From CAYIVF01 sp964366875 (GTDB lineage Bacteria > Patescibacteriota > Minisyncoccia > Minisyncoccales > Staskawiczbacteraceae), in NCBI GenBank assembly GCA_964366875.1, contig CAYIVF010000001.1, forward strand, positions 11,393 to 75,392: 64,000 bases of DNA, given 5' to 3'. Below the pieces are notes generated by a model, which did no database searches, was not told the DNA's origin, and saw only the letters and a list, made by a program, of their open reading frames with translations. The translations under genes were made by a program, and so were the position numbers. Shown piece after piece: positions 32,455 through 40,400 of this stretch (position 1 is the stretch's first letter; every line of letters starts with the position of its first letter).

Positions 32455-32709
32455 ATGATCATCACAATGGTGGAAAGGGAAAATAGTTCTGCTGAAAGAA
32501 CCGCAGAAATTATTAGGAGGAATGAGGGCCATTTTATGCCCGAAGGAAAAAAAAGAAGAGTGGCTCTCGGTGTTTTGAGAAGTGGCAAGTTGGAAGTTGT
32601 TGAAGTTTTGCCTGGGGAAAATGGTATTATGGAGCCATACATACCATTAGACGATCTCTTGTTGTCGCTTCCTGAAAAAATCAGGGCAGAAATTCTGTCG
32701 GCAAGATAA
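32455..32709 (+). CDS. Small orphan protein, unknown function
   Basis: 84 residues from ATG 32455, chosen because AAAGGAG lies just upstream; the longer frame to 32329 passes through the terminator. The sequence begins MIITMVERENSSAERTAEIIRRNEG, then VALGVLRSGKLEVVEVLP and a short acidic helix (PLDDLLLSLPEKIRAEIL). There is no TM segment and no known domain. It is a single-gene unit ending in a strong terminator, like the other orphan genes here, though only moderately GC-rich. Confidence 0.6.
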   Translation: MIITMVERENSSAERTAEIIRRNEGHFMPEGKKRRVALGVLRSGKLEVVEVLPGENGIMEPYIPLDDLLLSLPEKIRAEILSAR

Positions 32710-32728
32710 GCTTGCTTGTCTTGTCTTT

Positions 32729-32757
32729 GCGGGTTGGTGCGCCAGTCCGCTTTTTTT
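32729..32757 (+). terminator. Terminator after the 32455 gene
   Basis: GCGG...CCGC with an inner TTGG/CCAG stem, followed by seven T. Confidence 0.85.
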
Positions 32758-32760
32758 GTA

Positions 32761-32794
32761 AAAAAATAGCGGACCTCTCAAATTGAGACCCGCT
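32761..32794 (-). terminator. Terminator of the minus-strand zinc-ribbon gene
   Basis: AGCGG-GTCTCAA-TTTGAGAGGTCCGCT-type hairpin on the minus strand, running into TATTTTTTT. Confidence 0.85.
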
Positions 32795-32844
32795 CTATGT
32801 GCTATTTGTCTACAGTATGCATGCGACGGTGACGCGGCTTTTGC

Positions 32845-33030
32845 TCACCACTCGTTTTTGCAGTCTTTGCATATATAGATGAGGTAGCCGTCTTTTCCGC
32901 GCTTTGCCGGTATAAGCTCCTCGCCTCCGCATTTTGGGCAATAGATATTGCCTGCGCTAGCGATAGCGAGGAGGCCGGCAGTGATTACCGCTAACGCAAC
33001 TACAGCGATTAGGGGACCAAGCCACCACAT
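32845..33030 (-). CDS. Small membrane protein with C-terminal zinc ribbon
   Basis: 61 residues from ATG 33030, preceded by GAGGAGG; the longer frame to 33129 would start inside the promoter. One TM segment (about 3-27, LGPLIAVVALAVITAG) is followed by a four-Cys zinc ribbon, CPKCGGEEL...YICKDC. It is a single-gene unit with a consensus promoter and terminator and is GC-richer than its neighbours, so it belongs to the orphan class. It may bind nucleic acid or protein at the membrane; function unknown. Confidence 0.7.
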   Translation of the reverse strand: MWWLGPLIAVVALAVITAGLLAIASAGNIYCPKCGGEELIPAKRGKDGYLIYICKDCKNEW

Positions 33031-33073
33031 AGCGACCTCCTCTGTTTTCAGTGGAACTGCTGAAAAGAACTGT

Positions 33074-33091
33074 AATACAGCGCGCTGTATT
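33074..33091. repeat. Perfect 18-bp palindrome at the start of the zinc-ribbon transcript
   Basis: AATACAGCGCGCTGTATT is fully self-complementary and covers about +3 to +20 of the minus-strand transcript. It is a good candidate for an operator bound by a dimeric repressor. Confidence 0.8.
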
Positions 33092-33100
33092 TTCTGCTTT

Positions 33101-33129
33101 ATTTTATGCCTAATTATAATTTTTGTCAA
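33101..33129 (-). promoter_or_regulatory. Consensus promoter of the zinc-ribbon gene
   Basis: Minus strand TTGACA (33129-33124), 17 bp, TAAAAT (33106-33101). Confidence 0.85.
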
Positions 33130-33151
33130 GTTTTTTAGTCCATTCTTCCTC

Positions 33152-33180
33152 TTGATTTTTGTTTAATTTTAAACTAAAAT
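33152..33180 (+). promoter_or_regulatory. Promoter of clpB, leaderless
   Basis: TTGATT (33152-33157), 17 bp, TAAAAT (33175-33180). The ATG at 33187 is 6 bases after the -10 box, so transcription starts at the initiation codon. No CIRCE element was seen. Confidence 0.75.
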
Positions 33181-33186
33181 AAAACC

Positions 33187-35892
33187 ATGAATGGAGGAGC
33201 CAATTTCACAAACAAAGCCCAGGACGTTTTGATGCAGGCCCAGCAGATAGCTCAAGAAAAAGGACAGGCGCAAATAGATGCCCTGCACCTGCTGTTTTCT
33301 TTGGTTTCACAGGAAAGCAGTATTATCATAACTATTTTGCAAAAATTGGGAGTTGACATTGAATCTTTACAGAAAAAAGTTGAGATACAGATTGGAAAGA
33401 TTCCAACCATTTCAACTCCGGCAGCTTTTGGCCAGTTTTATTTAACCCAGGATATGGCAAAGGTTTTAGACAGAGCCAGGCAAGAGGCAATAAAAATGAA
33501 TGACGAATTCATATCGGTTGAGCATTTATTTTTAGCATTGCTTGATACAAAATCAACTGCCAAAGATGTTTTAGAAAAAGTATCATTTTTAACTTCGGGG
33601 GAGGCGAATTCTTTGAAAACGTCAAAATTGGATTATGATGCGGTTTTAAAAATACTTTCTCAAATAAGAGGCGGCCAAAGAATTACCGACCCGGAGCCGG
33701 AATCAAAATACCAAGTAGTTGAAAAATACACAAGAAATCTGACAAACTTGGCTGCATCGGGAAAAATTGACCCGATTATCGGCAGAGATAACGAGATAAG
33801 AAGATTAATGCAGATAATTTCAAGAAGAACAAAAAACAACCCTGTGTTGATTGGCGAGGCCGGAGTTGGAAAAACAGCTATTGTTGAGGGTTTTGCCCAA
33901 AGGATTGCCAGGGGCAATGTTCCGGAGTTTTTAAAAAACAAAGAAATAATTTCTTTGGATTTAGGAGCCATAATCGCGGGAACTAAATACAGAGGCGAGT
34001 TTGAAACAAGAATAAAGGCGTTATTAAAAGAGGTGGTCAGAGCGGCTGGAAAATACATTTTATTTATTGACGAACTGCATACCTTGGTGGGGGCAGGGGC
34101 GGCGGAAGGGGCGATTGACGCTTCAAATTTATTAAAGCCGGCTTTGGCGCGTGGAGAGTTGAGGGCAATTGGAGCCACCACCTTAAAAGAATATCAAAAA
34201 TACATTGAAAAAGACCCGGCATTAGAAAGAAGGTTCCAGCCGATTTATGTTCAAGAGCCAAATATTGATGACGCCACAGCCATTCTCCGCGGCATTAAAG
34301 AAAAATACGAAGTTCATCATGGCGTAAGAATAAAAGATTCTGCCATTAAAGCCGCTGTTGAGTTAGCCAACCGCTATATTTCAGACAGATTTTTGCCGGA
34401 TAAAGCGGTTGATTTGATGGATGAAGCTGCTTCAGCTTTAAGGTTGGAAATTGAATCTCAGCCGCAGGAAATTGAAAAGTATAACGAAGAGATTACGAAG
34501 CTGGAAATTGAAAAGCAAGCCCTGAAAAAAGAAGGCGGCTCTGAAAGGAGATTAAAAGCCATTGCCAGGGAGCTGGCTGACTTAAAAGAAAAAACAAAAG
34601 GGTTAAAAGCCAAATGGGACGCAGAAAAAGAGTTAATTGACAAGATTAAAAATATCAGGGAAAAAATAGACAATCTTTCTTACCAGACAGAAATTGCCCA
34701 GAGGGAAGCTGATTTAGAAAAAGTGGCGGAAATAAAATATGGGAAAATTCCCGAATTATTAAAAGAGCAGAAGCAAACAGAGCAAAAATTGATAAAACTT
34801 CAGCAGACGCATCACTTTTTGAAAGAAGAAGTTACAGAAGAAGATGTGGCTCGAGTTGTTTCACTCTGGACGGGAATTCCGGTCACCCGTTTAATCACAG
34901 AAGAAGCAAAGAAACTTGAAACAATGGAAACTACTTTGAATAGAAGAGTAATTGGTCAGGAAGAGGCAATTTCAGCCATATCAAGAGCTATAAGAAGAGC
35001 AAGGGCCGGCATATCTGAAGAAAACAAACCCCTTGGTTCTTTTATGTTTTTGGGTCCCACCGGCGTTGGCAAAACAGAAACCGCCAGAGCATTAGCTGAG
35101 TTTTTGTTTGACGACGAAAAAGCAATGATTCGCCTTGATATGTCTGAATATATGGAGCGTCATACGGTTTCTAAAATAATCGGCTCTCCTCCGGGATATG
35201 TAGGCTATGAAGAAGCAGGCCAATTAACAGAAAAAGTAAGACGCAGGCCCTACTCTGTGATTTTATTGGACGAAGTTGAAAAAGCGCACCCTGAAGTGTT
35301 TAATATTTTGCTTCAAATTTTTGAAGACGGCCGTTTGACCGATTCCAAAGGCAGAGCCGTGTCTTTTAAAAACACCATTATTATAATGACGTCAAACCTG
35401 GGCTCTGACTACATAAATAAAATGTCTTCTATAGGATTTAATACCAAAGAAGAAATTGCCGAAAGAGAATCAATGAGAGAAAAAATAATGGACTCCTTAA
35501 AAGAAGCGTTCAGGCCAGAGTTTTTAAACCGTCTTGACGAAGTTGTCATATTCAATTATCTGACAAAGCCGGAAATAAAGAAGATTGTGGATTTGGAATT
35601 GTCAAAAGTTGAAAAGAGATTAAAGGCTAAAGAAATTAGAATTCAGATTTCTGAAAAGGCAAAAGAATTATTGGTAAAAGAAGGATTTGACCCAAACCTG
35701 GGGGCCCGCCCGTTAAAGAGAGTTATTCAGAGATTAATTTTAGACCCTTTGTCTATAAAAATAGTTACCAATGAAATTTCCGAAGGCAGTAATATTTTAA
35801 TTGATGAAAACCTCGGAAAAATTGTTTTTGATTTGCCTAAAATTCTCATTCATCCAAAAGACCTGCCCAAGCTGGCAAAAGCCAAGAAATAA
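33187..35892 (+). CDS. clpB: ATP-dependent chaperone ClpB
   Basis: An AAA+ disaggregase that works with DnaK to rescue aggregated proteins. 901 residues: Clp N-domain (about 1-150), first AAA module with Walker [14 protein letters not shown] and [20 protein letters not shown], a long coiled-coil middle domain (about 410-530), the ClpB signature [12 protein letters not shown], second AAA module with [13 protein letters not shown] and [14 protein letters not shown], and the C-terminal small domain [13 protein letters not shown]. It is a single-gene unit with a leaderless promoter. ClpC is an alternative name, but the long middle domain favours ClpB. Confidence 0.95.
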   Translation: MNGGANFTNKAQDVLMQAQQIAQEKGQAQIDALHLLFSLVSQESSIIITILQKLGVDIESLQKKVEIQIGKIPTISTPAAFGQFYLTQDMAKVLDRARQEAIKMNDEFISVEHLFLALLDTKSTAKDVLEKVSFLTSGEANSLKTSKLDYDAVLKILSQIRGGQRITDPEPESKYQVVEKYTRNLTNLAASGKIDPIIGRDNEIRRLMQIISRRTKNNPVLIGEAGVGKTAIVEGFAQRIARGNVPEFLKNKEIISLDLGAIIAGTKYRGEFETRIKALLKEVVRAAGKYILFIDELHTLVGAGAAEGAIDASNLLKPALARGELRAIGATTLKEYQKYIEKDPALERRFQPIYVQEPNIDDATAILRGIKEKYEVHHGVRIKDSAIKAAVELANRYISDRFLPDKAVDLMDEAASALRLEIESQPQEIEKYNEEITKLEIEKQALKKEGGSERRLKAIARELADLKEKTKGLKAKWDAEKELIDKIKNIREKIDNLSYQTEIAQREADLEKVAEIKYGKIPELLKEQKQTEQKLIKLQQTHHFLKEEVTEEDVARVVSLWTGIPVTRLITEEAKKLETMETTLNRRVIGQEEAISAISRAIRRARAGISEENKPLGSFMFLGPTGVGKTETARALAEFLFDDEKAMIRLDMSEYMERHTVSKIIGSPPGYVGYEEAGQLTEKVRRRPYSVILLDEVEKAHPEVFNILLQIFEDGRLTDSKGRAVSFKNTIIIMTSNLGSDYINKMSSIGFNTKEEIAERESMREKIMDSLKEAFRPEFLNRLDEVVIFNYLTKPEIKKIVDLELSKVEKRLKAKEIRIQISEKAKELLVKEGFDPNLGARPLKRVIQRLILDPLSIKIVTNEISEGSNILIDENLGKIVFDLPKILIHPKDLPKLAKAKK

Positions 35893-35912
35893 AAAGTATA
35901 ATTGCGTATGGC

Positions 35913-35986
35913 TTGACACAGGTTTATATGGGTATATAATATAATTAATATGAACACTACCCCTGCTTCGGCAAGGGTAGTTTTTT
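35913..35986 (+). promoter_or_regulatory. Promoter followed directly by a terminator
   Basis: TTGACA (35913-35918), 16 bp, TATAAT (35935-35940), then a CTACCC-C-TGC-TTCG-GCA-A-GGGTAG hairpin (about 35957-35980) and six T. The predicted RNA is about 40 nt. The hairpin may also terminate clpB. A 15-codon frame (MNTTPASARV...) spans it. Confidence 0.6.
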
Positions 35987-36014
35987 ATTTTAGATAGTAG
36001 TATAATTATTTTAC

Positions 36015-36581
36015 ATGAATAATTCTAAAACCGAAGAAAAGGTTGCTGTTTATATAGATGGAAGCAATTTTTACGGCTACTTAAAAGATAAAGAAATAAA
36101 TTTTCCACATGGTGTTAAGTTTGATTTCAAAACTTTTGTGGATTTTTTAATTGGTGAGAGAAAATGTGTTTCAAAAAGATATTATACCGGAGTTTTTAGA
36201 AACATAGATGGAACCGAAAAAAGTCAAAAATTAGTTTATGGACAGCAAAAATTCTTTACAAATCTTGAAAAGGATGGATTCAAAATAAAACGTGGTAGAA
36301 TCATGCCCACTGGCGGAACATACAAAGAAAAAGGCACCGATGTTAAAATTGCGGTAGATTTAATAGTTGGCGCTGTTGATAATATGTATGATGTGGCTAT
36401 TTTAATAAGTTCTGATACGGATTTAATTCCTGCTATTAGTTATATTAAATACAAAGAGAAAAAACTTGAATATGTTGGTTTTGCCCATGCCCCATCTTTA
36501 GGAATGCAAAAATATGCAAATATATCAAGGCTTTTGTTGCCGGAGGATATAGAAAAATTCAAAGAGAAAACTTTGTTATAA
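36015..36581 (+). CDS. NYN domain protein (LabA/DUF88-like)
   Basis: A PIN-like NYN fold, often an RNase, 188 residues. Acidic metal-site residues appear in VAVYIDGSNFYGYL (D at about 15), KGTDVKIAVDLIVGA (about 113-127), and ISSDTDLIPAI (about 136-146). TATAAT at 36001-36006 lies 8 bases before the ATG, again suggesting a leaderless or near-leaderless mRNA. It is followed by an intergenic stretch with no other gene in the same unit. The RNase role is inferred from the family. Confidence 0.88.
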   Translation: MNNSKTEEKVAVYIDGSNFYGYLKDKEINFPHGVKFDFKTFVDFLIGERKCVSKRYYTGVFRNIDGTEKSQKLVYGQQKFFTNLEKDGFKIKRGRIMPTGGTYKEKGTDVKIAVDLIVGAVDNMYDVAILISSDTDLIPAISYIKYKEKKLEYVGFAHAPSLGMQKYANISRLLLPEDIEKFKEKTLL

Positions 36582-36705
36582 TTTTATTAAACAGGTTCTA
36601 ACGCTGTCCATTATTTCTTCAGGGCGTTTAATAGCCCCCTCTTTTTTGTCTTAATTTGCATAGTTTTTAATAAAAGGTGTATAATATATTAACTACTGCA
36701 ATTAT

Positions 36706-36855
36706 ATGCTAAAGCTTTCTAAAAAAAATTGGGTTTTTGTGTTTATATCAATTTTTCTCATTGGTTTTGCGCTGGGATACCTTGCAATAACCTTTGTGTC
36801 GTACAAAAATCCAAGAAACAATCAAAATTTTTGGCAAATATTAAGCCCTTTTTAG
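36706..36855 (+). CDS. Small single-TM protein
   Basis: A 49-residue frame: a basic start (MLKLSKKN), one TM helix (WVFVFISIFLIGFALGYLAITFV), and a short polar tail. TATAAT at 36680-36685 lies upstream. It precedes a hairpin and another membrane-anchored protein. It is too short to be found by length-limited gene calling, but promoter, start and hydrophobic pattern are coherent. Confidence 0.5.
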   Translation: MLKLSKKNWVFVFISIFLIGFALGYLAITFVSYKNPRNNQNFWQILSPF

Positions 36856-36860
36856 GGTGA

Positions 36861-36887
36861 TTTCTACTTAGCTTAGCTAAGTAGAAA
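36861..36887. repeat. Perfect 12-bp hairpin with TTA loop
   Basis: TTTCTACTTAGC-TTA-GCTAAGTAGAAA between the small TM gene and the next gene. It has the same stem length and loop size class as the hairpin at 32190. Confidence 0.6.
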
Positions 36888-36897
36888 CTTAAAACTT

Positions 36898-37455
36898 ATG
36901 TTTAAAGAAATTTCAAAATACATAGGAGTTGCTGTGATAGGTTTTTTAGTTTTTTATTTAGGATACATAGCTGGCTGGGAAGCAAAACATTATTTGGACA
37001 ACTGGAAAATCCTCAGAAAAGTGGACGCATTTAATAATGCAATTATTCAAATGTTTAAAAACGACACCTTCGGCGGCAAAACCCCGGAAGAAACATATAA
37101 TTTATTCGTTGACGCCTTAAAAAAACAAGACGTTGAATTAGCCGTGAAGTATTTTATTCTTGATGCAGAAAGGCGAGCAAGATACAAAAAAGAGTTTAAT
37201 GATAAAAAACAAAAAGGCGAATTGGAAAAATACGCTAATGCTTTTCCCAAATGGGAAGAGTTTACCCAAGTTAAAGACCAAGAAAATGACTGGGAAAGTC
37301 AAGCAGAAGTTCGGTTCTCTAAAACGATTGATAAAGCCATGATTATTTATGATTCTTTGTTGGGAAAAGAAAGGGAAATTCAACCAGGGACATATCTTCA
37401 ACAGGATATAATTTTTACCAAAAACATAAATATCTGGAAAATAAGCTCGCTATAA
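36898..37455 (+). CDS. Membrane-anchored hypothetical protein
   Basis: 185 residues with an N-terminal TM helix (about 9-28, YIGVAVIGFLVFYLGYIAG) and an extracytoplasmic domain. That domain has TPEETYNLFVDALKKQDVELAVKYFI, a helical pattern like NTF2-like/DUF4878 lipoprotein domains, and a C-terminal beta part (FTKNINIWKISSL). It ends 2 bp before the giant surface protein gene, so it may be its partner or secretion aid. Function is unknown. Confidence 0.75.
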   Translation: MFKEISKYIGVAVIGFLVFYLGYIAGWEAKHYLDNWKILRKVDAFNNAIIQMFKNDTFGGKTPEETYNLFVDALKKQDVELAVKYFILDAERRARYKKEFNDKKQKGELEKYANAFPKWEEFTQVKDQENDWESQAEVRFSKTIDKAMIIYDSLLGKEREIQPGTYLQQDIIFTKNINIWKISSL

Positions 37456-37457
37456 AC

Positions 37458-40400
37458 ATGAGCAAAAAACAAAGTATAATCTTTTTTACAGTTCTACTGA
37501 TAGTATCAGCGGGGCTGTTTTTTGTTTTTAACAACAATACAGAAGCTTACGGAACAGGCAGTACGCATCCTTTTTTAACAAAACAAATAGCTAATTTATA
37601 CAACGCAATTTATACTCCAAAACTTACTGACGAACAAATAAAGCAAATGATAGAGGGCAGTGTTGATGAAGATACTATGCCAAGGTGGATAAACCATTTT
37701 TACGACCCCACAACTGGAGACGGCTTGCTCGGTAAGCGCTTAGGGGATTTGCCGTCAGAAGATATAATAGGATTTATCAAAGTGGTTTTTAACGAGATTC
37801 CATCTTCAACTTTAGATTGGGTTCATAACCAGGAACTGCAGCAAAACAGCTATGCTTTGTTTGAAGGCAACAGAACATTTGAAAGCGCTGCCTTGTCTTA
37901 TGTAGACAATAAAAACAGCGAGGCATATTATAATTTGGGCTATGTTTTGCATAATATTGAAGATATGGCAGTGCCAGCTCATACCAGACAGGACAGCCAT
38001 TTTGATATGCAAATTCCAGACATTATACAAAACCAATTGCCTATAAAACTTGATAAAGGAGAACCGTATGAAAAATGGGCAGAAAGCTATACAAGATATA
38101 ATCCAATTGATTTAGCGGAAACTCTAAAAAAGGATTATAAACCAATATGCGATTCTTTGGATAATTGCTTAAGAACTTTAGCTGAATATTCTAATGAAAC
38201 CTTTTTTAGTAGCGATACAATCAAGGATGAGGAGTATAATTTGCCTAAAATAACTTATGTTATAGACAAAAAAGATGGAGAGGCGGGAGATATAATCAGC
38301 ACTTATTTTTCATCAGATAATACTCCTCTTGCTAGAGCGAAAATTAACATAGATCTTGGAGAAATTGAGGGTCCATCATTAAAATATTCAGATATTCATC
38401 AAGCCTACTGGGATAGATTAGCGCCGAAAGCTGTGTTGGCTGGGGTTGAAGTGATTAGATATTTTCAAGACCAGGCAGAAAAAGCAAAGAAAGGAGAAAT
38501 TACTATTAATAGGGTATCAGAAACAATTAATCCTATTGAAGATTTAAAAAACTTCTCGCCTTATGGCCAATTTGTTTTAATGTACAACGAAGGCAAAGCA
38601 TCTGTTCAGGATTTTTGGGACAGACTGAAAAATTTACCTAGCGATTTTGCTTCACATTTTACAGATACTTTGAATGAAGGCAAGGCATCTGCGCAGGATT
38701 TTTGGCATAAATTAACTAACTTCGGAAACGATATCACAAGCAAGTTTAATGATTTGTTAGACGGGCTTGGCATAAGGGCATTTTTAACATCAATTTTGCC
38801 TGGTTTTGCTTTACAGGAGTCAAATTCAGAAAACAGTAATGCAAATGATAATTCTGCGGGTAATAATCAAGTAAATCAAGACATAGTTAATTTAACAGAT
38901 TACACAGGCGCAGGCGGACCCAGTCCAGCTTTAACAACAGACCAAGAAAGGCAGGATTTATTAGATGATATCGCAGAACAGTTAGATATTATAGCCCAGC
39001 AAGTGCGAGAGTTGCAGAATAAGCGTCAGCGGCAAAACCTCGGCCAAACTCCAAATCCTAATCAAAATTCAGACACTCAGAATAGCCAGAGCAATAATCA
39101 GAATACGAATAATAACATCAATAGCAGTGGTAGTGGCAATAGCAGTAGTGGAGGCGGCGGAGGCAGTTCAATAGTTTTTCCTAAAATATTGATTTCTGAG
39201 GCGCAGGCTGCAAGCATCACAGATTCAAAAGAGGAGTTTGTTGAATTATATAATCCAAATGACGCAGAGGTTGATTTAACCAGCTGGTATTTGCAGAGAA
39301 AAACAACTGCTGGTTCTGATTATTCAACTTTTGCTCCAAACACTTTGTTTTCCGGCAAAAAGATAGGAGCTAAGGGATATTTTGTTATCGCTAGAACAGG
39401 ATATTTTTCAAGCATAGCAGATATTTTAGTTGATGCTCCAATTACAGACGACAATTCTTTTGTATTGAAAAATCCCAATGGAGAGGTCTCTGATAAATTA
39501 GGTTTTGGCCAAGCGCAGGATTATGAATCAGTTTCAGCTTCAAATCCGGGAGCTGGCCAAAGCATAGGCAGAAAAGTTTTGACTGACGACACAGAGCAGG
39601 ATACTGATAATAATTCTGCGGATTTTGAACTGCAGAGCCCGACGCCAAAAGTAAAAAACAGCACGCTTATTGCGCCGCCTCTACCGCCACTTCCTGTAGA
39701 CACATTAGCTCCGCAGATTGCATTCAACTTAAATGCTGTGCAAACTGACCTTAGTTTTGCAATTGATTTTACTATTACAGACCCTTTGGACACAGTATCA
39801 CCCTCAGGAATAGACAGATATGTTTTTCGCTGGCAGGAGCAGGGAGGCAGCTGGCAGGAAGATGCGCCTGCAGAAGTTAGAGGCCCGTCCTCCATGGATA
39901 TTGCGAGAGATTTTACTGGCGAGGATGAAAAAACATATTATTTTCAGGCAAAAGCCAGGGATATAGCTGGCAATGAATCAGATTGGTTGCCCGAAACTCC
40001 GGCTTTCACAAAAATAAGAATTCCCAAAAAGATTGTTATAAACGAAATACAAACTGACAGCATTGTTGACCCCGGAGGAACAAACAACGATTGGGTTGAG
40101 CTGTATAATCCAAATAATGCAGATGTTTCTTTAACTGACTGGTCTTTGCAAAAACATAGCAAAGACGACCCTTGTTCTTTGGATGCGGCATTTAAAAAGA
40201 TAAATTTTCCCGATGATGCTGTAATTACAGCCAAAAGTTATTTTCTGATTGTTAGAAATAGCGCCAATCAAGAATTATTAGATATAGCTGATATAACATC
40301 GTCTTATTTGCAACTAAGCGCGGATAATACAATTTATTTGGTTAGAAATCAAGACAAAATTGAGAGCGATGCAGATACCGATATTGCAGATAAAGTTGGG

